From UBA940 sp031548515 (GTDB lineage Bacteria > Bacteroidota > Bacteroidia > Bacteroidales > Rikenellaceae), in contig JAVBRB010000033.1 in the NCBI GenBank assembly GCA_031548515.1, positions 1 to 64,000 of the forward strand: a stretch of 64,000 bases of DNA. The letters run 5' to 3'. The notes beneath the pieces are model-generated. The model saw only the letters and a list, made by a program, of their open reading frames with translations. It was not told where the DNA came from and did not search any database. Below are positions 1 to 8,497 of this stretch, piece by piece (the first letter of the stretch is position 1; every line of letters begins with the position of its first letter). Position numbers and translations under genes: made by a program.

Positions 1-258
1 CTCTATGTTCACCGTCTTAAAGGGGAAGAAGGTTCCCCGGTGAGCTTCGATCAGGTACTGCTAACGGATAGCGACGGTCAGGTTAAGGTAGGCACACCTG
101 TTGTCAAAGGGGCCTCGGTAAATGCTAAGATTCTTAAACACCTCAAAGACGACAAAGTCCTGGTGTTCAAGAAGAAACGTAGGAAAGGGTATCAGAAGCT
201 GAACGGTCACCGCCAGTATCTGACACAGATCGAGATCGAAGAGATCGTTGTTGCTTAA
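1..258 (+). CDS. rplU: 50S ribosomal protein L21, 3' part
   Basis: Structural protein of the large ribosomal subunit that binds 23S rRNA. The frame is open from base 1, so the first roughly 20 residues lie outside the window; 85 residues are visible against about 100-105 for the family. The C-terminal part is typical, with the basic stretch FKKKRRKGYQKLNGHRQ followed by an ILE-rich tail ending EEIVVA. An in-frame GTG at 40 is internal, since L21-like sequence continues upstream of it. The rpmA gene follows after 18 nt, the usual rplU-rpmA order. Confidence 0.95.
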   Translation, partial: LYVHRLKGEEGSPVSFDQVLLTDSDGQVKVGTPVVKGASVNAKILKHLKDDKVLVFKKKRRKGYQKLNGHRQYLTQIEIEEIVVA

Positions 259-276
259 TTTTAACGCAAGAGAGAA

Positions 277-537
277 ATGGCACACAAGAAAGGTGTAGGT
301 AGTTCTAAGAACGGCCGCGAGTCCGAAAGCAAACGGCTCGGTGTAAAACTCTTTGGCGGTCAGTTCGCGAAAGCGGGCAACATCATTGTTCGTCAAAGAG
401 GAACGACCCACAATCCGGGTGAAAACGTCGGAATGGGTAAAGATCATACCCTGTTCGCATTGGTGGACGGCACTGTCGAATTCACCAAGAAGAAAGAAGG
501 GAAATCGTACGTAAGCGTATCTCCGATGGCCGAGTAG
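277..537 (+). CDS. rpmA: 50S ribosomal protein L27
   Basis: Ribosomal protein located near the peptidyl-transferase centre. It has 86 residues and begins directly with MAHKKGVGSSKNGRES, the conserved N-terminus of the mature protein, so there is no cleavable N-terminal extension of the kind known in Firmicutes. Other family signatures are GNIIVRQRGT and GKDHTLFALVDG. It lies 18 nt after rplU and is followed by a strong terminator-like hairpin at 561-586, so it closes the unit. Confidence 0.97.
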   Translation: MAHKKGVGSSKNGRESESKRLGVKLFGGQFAKAGNIIVRQRGTTHNPGENVGMGKDHTLFALVDGTVEFTKKKEGKSYVSVSPMAE

Positions 538-560
538 CCGGACACGGAACACAAAATTGG

Positions 561-586
561 AAAAGCCACCTTACCGGGTGGCTTTT
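561..586 (+). terminator. Terminator after rpmA
   Basis: The arms AAAAGCCACC and GGTGGCTTTT pair perfectly around a short loop and are followed by a T-containing stretch, 24 nt after the rpmA stop codon. The A-run/T-run symmetry means it could also act on leftward transcripts from the PepSY-like gene. Confidence 0.8.
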
Positions 587-708
587 CTTATCTGAACATC
601 ACCAGAATTTCCTGGTATGCTTCGTATTCGGAATTTTCCGAAGCTTCATCTGCAATACGCGGGACTTTTTCTTCTTCTTCGGTCCCTTCACTGTCGTATT
701 GCGGCCTG

Positions 709-1218
709 TCAGTCGTCATAACCGCGGAATTCGCCGTTAATGTCGAAACGGACTTCCAAACCGTTGTCGAGCTTCACCTCATAATTGTTCCTGTCGCGCT
801 CGATCTCCTTTACATAATTCTCCGGATTATGCTGGGCGATAAAAGCACGGATCTTTTCGGGAATCACACTGTCTGGTACGCGCGAGTATTTGCAGTCTAT
901 ATCTTTCCACTGCCCCGAAGCGATGAATTCGAGTTTCGTGCCGTCGGTGAAGATCACATCATAGGTTGGATTCCAGCTCTGGCTCTCGACTGTTGCGAGA
1001 GCTACTTTGGCATCGGGAAAGTTCTGTTGGATAAACGTTTTCGCAGCTGCGGGAAGCTCCTCATAACTGATGGGTTTATCGTCGCTCGCCATTGCCGCCA
1101 GGGGCATAATGGTCATTAACATGATGAGGATCTTTTTAACTGCGCTGCGCTTGTTTTCCTCCTTCGCGCTTCGGCAATTCGTGCGAGCACAATTGCGCTC
1201 TTCTTGTCGTCGGTTCAT
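709..1218 (-). CDS. PepSY-like periplasmic protein
   Basis: Small exported protein of the PepSY-like/putative beta-lactamase-inhibitor-like type (PF11396) seen in many Bacteroidota. Molecular function is unknown. The mature part has two similar halves, each a helix (LPAAAKTFIQQNFPDAKV; IPEKIRAFIAQHNPENYV) followed by strands ending GQWKDID or GEFRGYDD. The signal peptide is at about residues 28-44 (KKILIMLMTIMPLAAMA). The start is uncertain: the first ATG adds 26 basic residues before a stretch that looks like a normal MKKILI signal peptide whose first codon is now GTT. ATG codons at 1122 or 1116 are alternatives. The extra segment is rich in short inverted repeats. Confidence 0.7.
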   Translation of the reverse strand: MNRRQEERNCARTNCRSAKEENKRSAVKKILIMLMTIMPLAAMASDDKPISYEELPAAAKTFIQQNFPDAKVALATVESQSWNPTYDVIFTDGTKLEFIASGQWKDIDCKYSRVPDSVIPEKIRAFIAQHNPENYVKEIERDRNNYEVKLDNGLEVRFDINGEFRGYDD

Positions 1219-1559
1219 GACTTTGTATTTTTAAAGTGAGTATTTCCTTATTGTTAATACAAATTTCGGGGACGAATCTGAATTTTTTTTGAAATCCGGC
1301 GGATTTCAAAAAAATTACCGGGGGAGGCGCGCGAATCGGCTGCATGCCGGCGCTGAACAGCCAACCGAGATAACTGAATCCGGAATACGCGCTGTGACGG
1401 CAATTTTAGTGTAATTCCGAGCGATGACGATTTTATGACTTGCCGTAGGATATAAGTGAATATCGTTCAACGAGGAATCCATCCCTCAATTATAGGGTAG
1501 ATACCTTTCCTCCATTGCGCGTTCGGGACAGGCTTCGCTCGTGATGAGATGCGGTAGAA
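1219..1559. other. Intergenic region with a large hairpin
   Basis: About 340 bases between the PepSY-like gene and the histidine kinase, both leftward. It holds the near-perfect palindrome at 1281-1316. No open frame with coding character was seen in the remainder. Confidence 0.6.
1281..1316. repeat. Palindrome with T-run/A-run flanks
   Basis: The arms around a GAAATCCG/CGGATTTC core extend through eight T on the left and seven A on the right, giving about 17 paired bases and almost no loop. The T-run comes before the stem and the A-run after it on both strands, which is the reverse of an intrinsic terminator. It may be a cruciform, a binding site or a mobile palindromic repeat. Confidence 0.6.
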
Positions 1560-2840
1560 CTATTTAACGGGAAAAGTCACGGTAAAGATATGGCGGCCAT
1601 CCGCGAAATCGTATGAGACCGCGAGTCCGTAGAGGCGGCAGATAGATTCGACCAGGGCGAGTCCCAGTCCCGCCGAGCCTTCGCGGTTCTCTCCGCGGTA
1701 GAAACGGCGGAATATGACGGCCGGGTCGAGAGGTCCTCCGGTCACTGCATTCGAAACCGAAACGCTGCCACCGGTAACCGTAACAGCCACCGTCCCGCCT
1801 TCCGGAGAATAGATAAAGGCATTTTTGATGAGGTTGTTGAGCAGCACCGACGCCAGTGTTTCGTTCATCCGCGCGGTAAGCCTGCCCTCATCGCGAAGCC
1901 GCGCCTTCAGGCTGCGGTAGGCATAAACTTCGTCATAATCCCATATAAGCCTCCGCACCAGGCCATTAATATCGATGTCGGCGTTGTCGGGGAACTGCCG
2001 GTTCTCTATCTTGGTCAACAGTAGCAACGTCCGATTGAGGCGAGAAAGATGGTCCAGGGTATGCATCACGGAACCGATCTTTTCGAGCTGCGCTTCGCCG
2101 AGCGAAGGGTCGGCTGCCAACAGTTCGAGCCTGCCCCTGCACACGGCTACCGGAGTCTGCAGTTCGTGGGCTGCATTGCCTATGAAAATACGCTGTTCGT
2201 CGAACATTTCTTTGTTGTGCCGGGCGGTCAGCACCATGGTATCGTTCAGGCGGCTGAATTCGGTTATATCGGTCTCGTTGTCGAGTTGCGGCACCGCATC
2301 GCCGAGTTTGAACGTGCCGAGCCAGTCAAGCAGAACGTACAGCGGACGGAAACTGCGCCTCACGATCCAGGTATTGACGGCTATGACGCCCGCAAGCAGT
2401 ACCGCGTATAGTATCACAAGCCACCACAGGATGCGGCTTTGCAGGTCTTGCTTCTCATAGCTGGGGATCGCCACGGTAAGTTCGTGGATACGGTCGGCAG
2501 AGTCGCGGAAAATGGTTTTCAGCACGCGCGCCGGCTCGGTTTCCATTTTGGAATAAATATACACCATTTCGTCCGCATACCGGAAAGCAGGGTTTTCAGC
2601 GGCATACTGTTCGTCAACCTCTTTTATATAAAATGTATTGTTGGTCCCATTGTCGCTTGACGGAAGTTCTTCCCCGGCCAGCACGCGGGTTATCAGGTAG
2701 TGGGCGTAATTTTCGAGCGTGTCGTCGGTTTCATCGTTGATCTCATCGGTGATGATGAAGTAGAACGCCACAGCCCAACCCGCCATCAACACGAGCAGGG
2801 CCAATGACAAACGTGAGATTATTTTATAGATGAGTTTCAT
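1560..2840 (-). CDS. Sensor histidine kinase (two-component system)
   Basis: Membrane sensor kinase of 426 residues. Transmembrane segment 1 is at about 7-30, a periplasmic sensor loop of about 105 residues follows, and transmembrane segment 2 is at about 137-159, then a HAMP-like linker. The dimerisation domain carries the H-box GNAAHELQTP with the phospho-accepting His225. The ATPase domain has an N-box at 336-346 (NLIKNAFIYSP) and a G-box GSAGLGLALV at 388-397. The response regulator gene ends 26 nt upstream, so the pair is co-transcribed. The signal cannot be read from the sequence. Confidence 0.9.
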   Translation of the reverse strand: MKLIYKIISRLSLALLVLMAGWAVAFYFIITDEINDETDDTLENYAHYLITRVLAGEELPSSDNGTNNTFYIKEVDEQYAAENPAFRYADEMVYIYSKMETEPARVLKTIFRDSADRIHELTVAIPSYEKQDLQSRILWWLVILYAVLLAGVIAVNTWIVRRSFRPLYVLLDWLGTFKLGDAVPQLDNETDITEFSRLNDTMVLTARHNKEMFDEQRIFIGNAAHELQTPVAVCRGRLELLAADPSLGEAQLEKIGSVMHTLDHLSRLNRTLLLLTKIENRQFPDNADIDINGLVRRLIWDYDEVYAYRSLKARLRDEGRLTARMNETLASVLLNNLIKNAFIYSPEGGTVAVTVTGGSVSVSNAVTGGPLDPAVIFRRFYRGENREGSAGLGLALVESICRLYGLAVSYDFADGRHIFTVTFPVK

Positions 2841-2866
2841 TAGCTCTCGATTTTAACCCGTAACCG

Positions 2867-3547
2867 TCATTCCTCTATATCCAGCCTGTATCCGAAACCA
2901 TAGACCGCTTTTATCTCCAGGTCAGCCCCGGCATCGCGCAGTTTTTTGCGCAGATTCTTTACCTGTGCGTATATGAAGTCGAAATTATCGGCCTGATCGA
3001 TGTGGTCGCCCCATACAGCCTCGGCCAGCGCGGTCTTTTCAACCAGGAGTCCGATGCGCCCGGCAAAATGATTCAGGATGTCGTATTCCTTCCTGTTTAA
3101 TTCCACCTGCTGCCCGGCTACCTCAACAGTGAAATTATCAGGATCGATCGCGACGTTGCCAACCTCTATTTTACGTTCGCCGTTGAAGACCTTGCGCCTA
3201 AGGACGCTTTTGATACGGGCCGCGAGTTCGGCAAGATGGAAAGGCTTGGCAAGGTAATCATCGGCTCCGAGTTCCAGGCCTGTGACCTTGTCCTCGATCG
3301 CGTCGCGGGCCGAGGTGATGATGACGTTGCCGTGCTTCCCCAGGCGGCGCAACTCTTCCAGGATTGCAAGTCCGTTGCCGTCTGGCAGCATGATATCGAG
3401 CAAAATGCATCCGTAGTCGTAATCTGCAATTTTTCCAACAGCCGCGGCATAAGTGGCTGCGGTTTCGACCACATAGCGTTCTTTTTCGAGGAAAGCCTGC
3501 ATGGTTTCCCTCAACGAAGGTTCGTCTTCTATTATCAATATCTTCAT
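2867..3547 (-). CDS. OmpR-family response regulator
   Basis: DNA-binding response regulator of 226 residues. The receiver domain (1-115) has the acidic pair E7/D8, phospho-acceptor Asp51 in ILLDIMLPDG and the conserved Lys in LAKPFH. The C-terminal winged helix (about 127-226) has the OmpR/PhoB-type LNRKEYDIL and YGFGYRLD motifs. The ATG giving MKILIIEDEP was chosen over an in-frame TTG nine bases upstream because it starts exactly at the receiver fold. It is the first gene of the pair with the kinase. Confidence 0.93.
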   Translation of the reverse strand: MKILIIEDEPSLRETMQAFLEKERYVVETAATYAAAVGKIADYDYGCILLDIMLPDGNGLAILEELRRLGKHGNVIITSARDAIEDKVTGLELGADDYLAKPFHLAELAARIKSVLRRKVFNGERKIEVGNVAIDPDNFTVEVAGQQVELNRKEYDILNHFAGRIGLLVEKTALAEAVWGDHIDQADNFDFIYAQVKNLRKKLRDAGADLEIKAVYGFGYRLDIEE

Positions 3548-3597
3548 ATCCCGCAAAGTACAAAATAAATTCTGAAATAAATATGAAAATGAAATCC

Positions 3598-3759
3598 GAG
3601 TTACGAAAAAGCGTTAAGCGGAGGAGTGACTAAAATGAAGTCAACGGGGTAGCCCGAAGTCGGCCGCGATTAGACGCCAGCTGTATCATTTTAGTTACTC
3701 CGGAGTACCTTTTTCGTACCTCGGCCAGTTTTTGCTACTTTTTGCTGGCCAAAAAGTAG
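3598..3759. repeat. Structured repeat family I, copy 1
   Basis: Imperfect copy of the element at 46893-47056. Nested pairing: outer stem 3598-3611 with 3709-3722, inner 16-bp stem 3623-3638 with 3686-3701, a conserved 41-nt core at 3645-3685 containing the small hairpin CGGGGTAGCCCG, and a separate perfect 9-bp hairpin 3735-3743/3751-3759. All stems are kept in the other copy although their sequences differ. It lies between the divergent response-regulator and thrA genes. Confidence 0.8.
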
Positions 3760-3821
3760 TTAAAAGACCACTTTTTGGGTATTTTTTAGTAAACTTGCAA
3801 ATTCACAAATTGTACCCGAAG

Positions 3822-6275
3822 ATGAAGGTAATGAAGTTCGGCGGGACTTCCGTAGGCAGTGCGGACGCCGCCAATCATATCAAAAAGATAGTCCTTAACG
3901 CAGGCGAAGAAGCGGTAGTCGTTGTCTCGGCCCTCGGGGGGATAACCGACGGCCTGCTTGCAGCGGCGCGTGCGGCACGCCAGGGCGATGCCTCCTACGA
4001 AAAAATGTTCACGGAAATAGCCGAACGGCACATCATCCAGATGAACGAAACCGTCCTTCCTGACAAACGCGTTGGAGTGGAAGCCGTGGTCGAGGGAATG
4101 CTCGACGAGTTGGGCAACATCCTGAAAGGCATTTACCTGATCCGCGACCTGTCGGACAAGACCCGTGACACGGTGGTGAGCTACGGTGAAAGGCTTTCAT
4201 CGGCCATCATAGCAGGTATGATCGAGGGTGCCGAACTGTTCGATGCGCGTGAAATCATCAAAACGCACCCTTACTTCAACAAGCACGTTGTAGACTTCGA
4301 AGTAACCAACGCACTTATCCGCAAAATGTTCGCCCGACGTCCGAAGATTGCCGTCATGGGCGGATTCATTGCCACTGATGCCGCAACCGGAGATGTTACA
4401 ACGCTCGGACGCGGAGGCTCTGACTACACCGGGGCTATCGTAGCGGCCGCATTGGACGCCTCGATACTCGAAATATGGACTGACGTCGACGGCTTTATGA
4501 GCGCCGACCCGAAAATAATCGACAACACATACCTAATAGAACGGTTGACGTTCGGCGAGGCGATGGAACTATGCAACTTCGGCGCGAAGGTGCTGTTTCC
4601 GTCAACAATTTTTCCGGTCTACCAGAAGAACATCCCGATAAAGGTCAAGAACACGTTCAACACAGCGTCGCCCGGCACATATATTTCATCCGAAAAAGAG
4701 GAGGACGACGGCGAAGACACGCGCATAGCCAAGATAATCAAAGGCATATCATCCATCAACGACACCTGCCTCATCACGGTCAAGGGACTCGGCATGGTGG
4801 GCGTCATCGGCGTCAATTACCGCATTTTCAAAGCATTGTCGAAGGCAGGCATCAGTGTGTTTTTCGTTTCGCAGGCGTCGAGCGAAAGCAGCACATCGAT
4901 AGGCGTGCGCCACGAAGACGGAGCGACGGCGGTGAAAGTGCTCTCGGAGGAGTTTTTGCAGGAGATCGCCCAAGGCGAGATCAATGAGATAATCCCCACC
5001 TACGACCTTGCCACGGTAGCTGTCGTGGGCGAAAATATGCGCAACCGTGTGGGCGTGGCCGCAAAGTTGTTCGAAACCATGGGCCGCAGCGGCATCAGCA
5101 TCATTTCATGTGCGCAGGGAGCATTGGAAACCAATATTTCGTTCGTCATCGACGGTAAAAACCTTCGCAAGGCGCTCAACTCCCTGCACGACTCATTCTT
5201 CCTGTGGGAATACCAGGTGCTGAACCTGTTCATCGCCGGAGTCGGCACGGTCGGACGCAGCCTGTTGGAACAGATACGCCAGCAGCAGCCCAAATTCCTG
5301 AAAGACAATTCACTGCAGGTGCGTGTGGTGGGCATTGCAAATTCACGCAAATATATCATGAACCGCGCTGGCATCGACCTGGCTGACTGGAAAGGACAAC
5401 TCGATAAGAACGGCGTCGACTCTTCGACCGAAGCGTACCGCGACGCTATTACGGGTATGAACATCTTCAACTCGGTCTTCGTGGACTGCACAGCCAACGA
5501 CGCCATAGCCGGAACATACAAAACGCTTCTGAATCATAACGTTTCGGTCGTGACGGCCAACAAAGTGGCGGCTTCCGGCGACTACGGCGACTACCTGGAC
5601 CTGAAATCCACATCGCGCAAAAGAGGCGCGAAATTCCTGTTCGAAACCAATGTGGGCGCAGGACTCCCTATCATCGGGACGATCAACGACCTGATCAGCA
5701 GCGGCGACCGCATACTGAAGATCGAGGCGGTTGTTTCGGGAACCCTCAACTTCATTTTCAACGAGATGGGCGAAAACCTTCCCATGAGCGCTGCCATTCG
5801 TAAGGCTCAGGAAGCCGGTTACGCCGAACCCGATCCGCGCATCGACCTGTGCGGCAAGGATGTGATGCGTAAACTCGTAATACTCTCACGGGAAGCTGGT
5901 TACAGGCTCGACATGGACAACATCGAGGCGTCGCTTTTCATCCCCGACAAATACTTCGAAGGTTCCATCGACGAGTTCTGGAGGACGATCCCCGAGGTGG
6001 ACGCCGATTTCGAACGCCGCCGCCGGGAGCTGGCCGCCAAGGGCCTGCGTTGGAGGTTTGTCGCAACGATGGACAACGGCAAGGCAAGCGTCGCCCTGCG
6101 CGAAGTCGATTCGAAAAGCCCGTTCTACGAACTCGACGGCAGCAACAACGTAATACTGATCACCACTGAACGCTACAAAGACTACCCCATGGAGATCAAA
6201 GGCTACGGCGCCGGCGCTGCTGTCACTGCGGCCGGGGTTTTCGCAGACATAATCAGCATAGCAAACGTACGATAA
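3822..6275 (+). CDS. thrA: Bifunctional aspartokinase / homoserine dehydrogenase
   Basis: Catalyses the first and third steps from aspartate to homoserine, feeding threonine and methionine synthesis. The N-terminal aspartokinase begins KFGGTSVGS, tandem ACT regulatory domains follow (about residues 315-460), and the C-terminal homoserine dehydrogenase begins near residue 465 with the nucleotide-binding motif GVGTVGRSLL and has the VVTANKVA and FETNVGAGLPI motifs. At 818 residues it is full length. The ATG at 3822 (MKVMKFGG) is chosen; a further upstream reading would run into repeat family I. A weak -7-like TAAACTTG lies at 3790-3797. The next gene starts 2 nt after the stop. Confidence 0.95.
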   Translation: MKVMKFGGTSVGSADAANHIKKIVLNAGEEAVVVVSALGGITDGLLAAARAARQGDASYEKMFTEIAERHIIQMNETVLPDKRVGVEAVVEGMLDELGNILKGIYLIRDLSDKTRDTVVSYGERLSSAIIAGMIEGAELFDAREIIKTHPYFNKHVVDFEVTNALIRKMFARRPKIAVMGGFIATDAATGDVTTLGRGGSDYTGAIVAAALDASILEIWTDVDGFMSADPKIIDNTYLIERLTFGEAMELCNFGAKVLFPSTIFPVYQKNIPIKVKNTFNTASPGTYISSEKEEDDGEDTRIAKIIKGISSINDTCLITVKGLGMVGVIGVNYRIFKALSKAGISVFFVSQASSESSTSIGVRHEDGATAVKVLSEEFLQEIAQGEINEIIPTYDLATVAVVGENMRNRVGVAAKLFETMGRSGISIISCAQGALETNISFVIDGKNLRKALNSLHDSFFLWEYQVLNLFIAGVGTVGRSLLEQIRQQQPKFLKDNSLQVRVVGIANSRKYIMNRAGIDLADWKGQLDKNGVDSSTEAYRDAITGMNIFNSVFVDCTANDAIAGTYKTLLNHNVSVVTANKVAASGDYGDYLDLKSTSRKRGAKFLFETNVGAGLPIIGTINDLISSGDRILKIEAVVSGTLNFIFNEMGENLPMSAAIRKAQEAGYAEPDPRIDLCGKDVMRKLVILSREAGYRLDMDNIEASLFIPDKYFEGSIDEFWRTIPEVDADFERRRRELAAKGLRWRFVATMDNGKASVALREVDSKSPFYELDGSNNVILITTERYKDYPMEIKGYGAGAAVTAAGVFADIISIANVR

Positions 6276-6277
6276 CC

Positions 6278-7327
6278 ATGATAAAACAATTTTTAGCCTC
6301 TGCGGCCTTATTACTGATAATCGCACCTGCGGCGTCACAGACCTCCAGGACGGTGACTTTGGAAAAACAAAATATCCCGCACAGGGTGATCGACACGCTG
6401 CCGACGGACCGTGCCGACTTCCGGCTGGTAACTTTCACCGACAATACGTTTAAATACGTTCCCGCGGACCCCGTGAGGTTCCGTGACCCGGCGGTTTACG
6501 GACGCTGCTGGGACACGGTCAACCTGTTCGTCTACCGCAGCATCGATCTGAAAGACCTTCCTTCGTGCGTCGACATAAAACTTATCGACGGGGTCGGACA
6601 GTTCCATTGCCCGGCCAAAGGGAATGTACTATCTAAATACGGCCCGCGTGGAAAGCGCGACCACCAAGGGGTGGACATAAAAGTAGAACACGGGGACCCG
6701 ATCTACTCGGCGTTCGACGGCATAGTGCGCCTGTCGAAGTGGAACAGCGGCGGCTACGGCAACCTGGTCATCATCCGCCATCCCAATGGACTGGAAACTT
6801 ACTACGGCCACCTTTCGAGGCTCAACGTCGCAGCCGGCGATTATATCCGCGCAGGCCAGGTCGTGGGTTACGGAGGCAAGACCGGGCGCGCATACGGGAC
6901 GCATCTCCATTTCGAAGCCCGATACTGCGACCAGACATTCGACCCCGAACGGCTTATAGACTTCGAGTCAGGCAATCTGCGTTTCCAGACTTTCGCCCTG
7001 GATAAAAGCTATTTCAATATAAATTCGCGGGCTGTCGAGGGAATAGAGAACGAGGAGAATATCGATATGGGCAATTTATTGGCCTCGGCTGAAAAAAGCG
7101 GACAGTCTGTTTCCGACACCATCATGGAGAGCATAGAAAAGAAAGAGAAGGAAGAGGCGGCAAGGGCGGCGGAAAAAACAGCAACCAAATACCACACCAT
7201 ACGTTCAGGTGACACGCTTCTTGCCATAGCGAGAAAATACGGTACGACCGTGCCGAAAATTTGTCAGTTGAACGGCATTTCGCGCGAAGCCACGCTGAAG
7301 GTTGGCAAAAACCTGAAGATACAGTAG
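6278..7327 (+). CDS. M23 metallopeptidase with LysM domain
   Basis: Predicted periplasmic peptidoglycan endopeptidase or division-associated LytM protein, 349 residues. The signal peptide is residues 1-20 (ending AAS-Q). The M23/LytM domain spans about 105-220 with zinc ligands visible as H129 and D133 (HQGVD) and HLH at 209-211; H178 in YYGHLS is also conserved. A linker with charged repeats precedes a C-terminal LysM domain (about 304-349, YHTIRSGDTLLAIARKYG), which binds glycan. It starts only 2 nt after thrA and so is co-transcribed with an amino-acid gene. Confidence 0.9.
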   Translation: MIKQFLASAALLLIIAPAASQTSRTVTLEKQNIPHRVIDTLPTDRADFRLVTFTDNTFKYVPADPVRFRDPAVYGRCWDTVNLFVYRSIDLKDLPSCVDIKLIDGVGQFHCPAKGNVLSKYGPRGKRDHQGVDIKVEHGDPIYSAFDGIVRLSKWNSGGYGNLVIIRHPNGLETYYGHLSRLNVAAGDYIRAGQVVGYGGKTGRAYGTHLHFEARYCDQTFDPERLIDFESGNLRFQTFALDKSYFNINSRAVEGIENEENIDMGNLLASAEKSGQSVSDTIMESIEKKEKEEAARAAEKTATKYHTIRSGDTLLAIARKYGTTVPKICQLNGISREATLKVGKNLKIQ

Positions 7328-7330
7328 GAC

Positions 7331-8485
7331 TTACCGTCCTTTGGTCAGGGCAAACAATTCTTCTATCCTATCAGCGGATGCAGACCAACTGAACCGCTTT
7401 TTCTCATCCGCAAAATTTCCGCGGAGACGGTCGGCATTATCGTCCGTATAAAATTTTTCTATTGCGAAGGCAATGCTTTCCGGAGTCACTCCGGCGACAT
7501 ATCCGGTCACCCCGTCCGGAACAATCTCGGGAAGCCCGCCGACGTCGGTAACTATCATCGGCACGTCGAAATGGTAAGCGATCTGCGTCACGCCGCTCTG
7601 GGTCGCGCTGCGGTAAGGCAATACCAGCATATCAGCGAGCGAAAAATAGAGCCTTACGCTCTCGTCGGGAATGAACCAATCGTGCAGTATCACGTCGTCC
7701 GCCAGGCCGAATTCTGCGATCATTTCTTTGTATCTGGCGGCATCCGCATAGAACTCACCCGCAATGACGAGCCTGCGCCCGTAAGCCGTCCCGTCGCGCT
7801 TCATCAGCACCCACGCCTTGAGCAACAGGTCGAGGCCCTTGTATTCGCGCACAAGCCCGAAAAACATCACATAATCAACATCCGGATTCAGCCCCAGTAG
7901 TTTACATGCCTCATTCTTCGACATTTTTTCGCCAAAATGGTCGAACATCGGGTGCGGCGAATAAAGACGCGGTTTCAGTATGTCGAACTCCGCCAGTTCG
8001 CGTCCGACCTGTTCCGACATATAGATAAACCCGTCCATAGAGCGCACAAAAAAACGTGTCAGAAGGCGGTCGAACCAGCGACGCTCGTGAGGAATGACAT
8101 TGTCGAGCTGAACCAGGAATTTCGTGTGCCGGTTTCTGCGGCCGACACGCGCTATGGCACCGAAACAGGGCGCCATGAAAGGCGTCCAGTACTTCATCAG
8201 CACGAAATCCGGAGCCTCACGCCGAATCACCATTCCCACCTTGTGCCAGTTCAGGGGATTGACGGTATTGACACAGCGCACTATGCGCAGATCTTCGGGC
8301 GGTTCGCCGTTGCGGTACTGGCTCCTGCCGGGAAACAAAAGGGCCGGATACTGCACCGTAAAAGTCTTTACGTCGACCTCTGCGCCGCGCATCCGGAACA
8401 CCCTCGCGAGCGTCTCCATTATGGTCGCGATACCACCCCTGTATGGGTATGCCGGGCCTAGCAGCGTTATCCGCCTTACCATCAT
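7331..8485 (-). CDS. GT4-family glycosyltransferase
   Basis: Cytoplasmic glycosyltransferase with a GT-B fold, 384 residues. The N-terminal acceptor domain has the glycine-rich loop GPAYPYRGGIA and the C-terminal donor domain has LPYRSATQSGVTQIA and DVGGLPEIV, the usual nucleotide-sugar site of the family. The acceptor is unknown. The alternative start is the next codon, also ATG. It lies 12 nt downstream of the C69 peptidase gene and is probably co-transcribed. It is convergent with the M23 gene, with only 3 nt between the stop codons. Confidence 0.85.
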   Translation of the reverse strand: MMVRRITLLGPAYPYRGGIATIMETLARVFRMRGAEVDVKTFTVQYPALLFPGRSQYRNGEPPEDLRIVRCVNTVNPLNWHKVGMVIRREAPDFVLMKYWTPFMAPCFGAIARVGRRNRHTKFLVQLDNVIPHERRWFDRLLTRFFVRSMDGFIYMSEQVGRELAEFDILKPRLYSPHPMFDHFGEKMSKNEACKLLGLNPDVDYVMFFGLVREYKGLDLLLKAWVLMKRDGTAYGRRLVIAGEFYADAARYKEMIAEFGLADDVILHDWFIPDESVRLYFSLADMLVLPYRSATQSGVTQIAYHFDVPMIVTDVGGLPEIVPDGVTGYVAGVTPESIAFAIEKFYTDDNADRLRGNFADEKKRFSWSASADRIEELFALTKGR

Positions 8486-8497
8486 ATATGCCGGGGA

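Noticed and set aside
3598..3759. N-terminal extension of ThrA into the repeat region
   Set aside because: An upstream start would begin next to repeat family I and add residues not expected before the KFGGTS motif; the ATG at 3822 fits the family.
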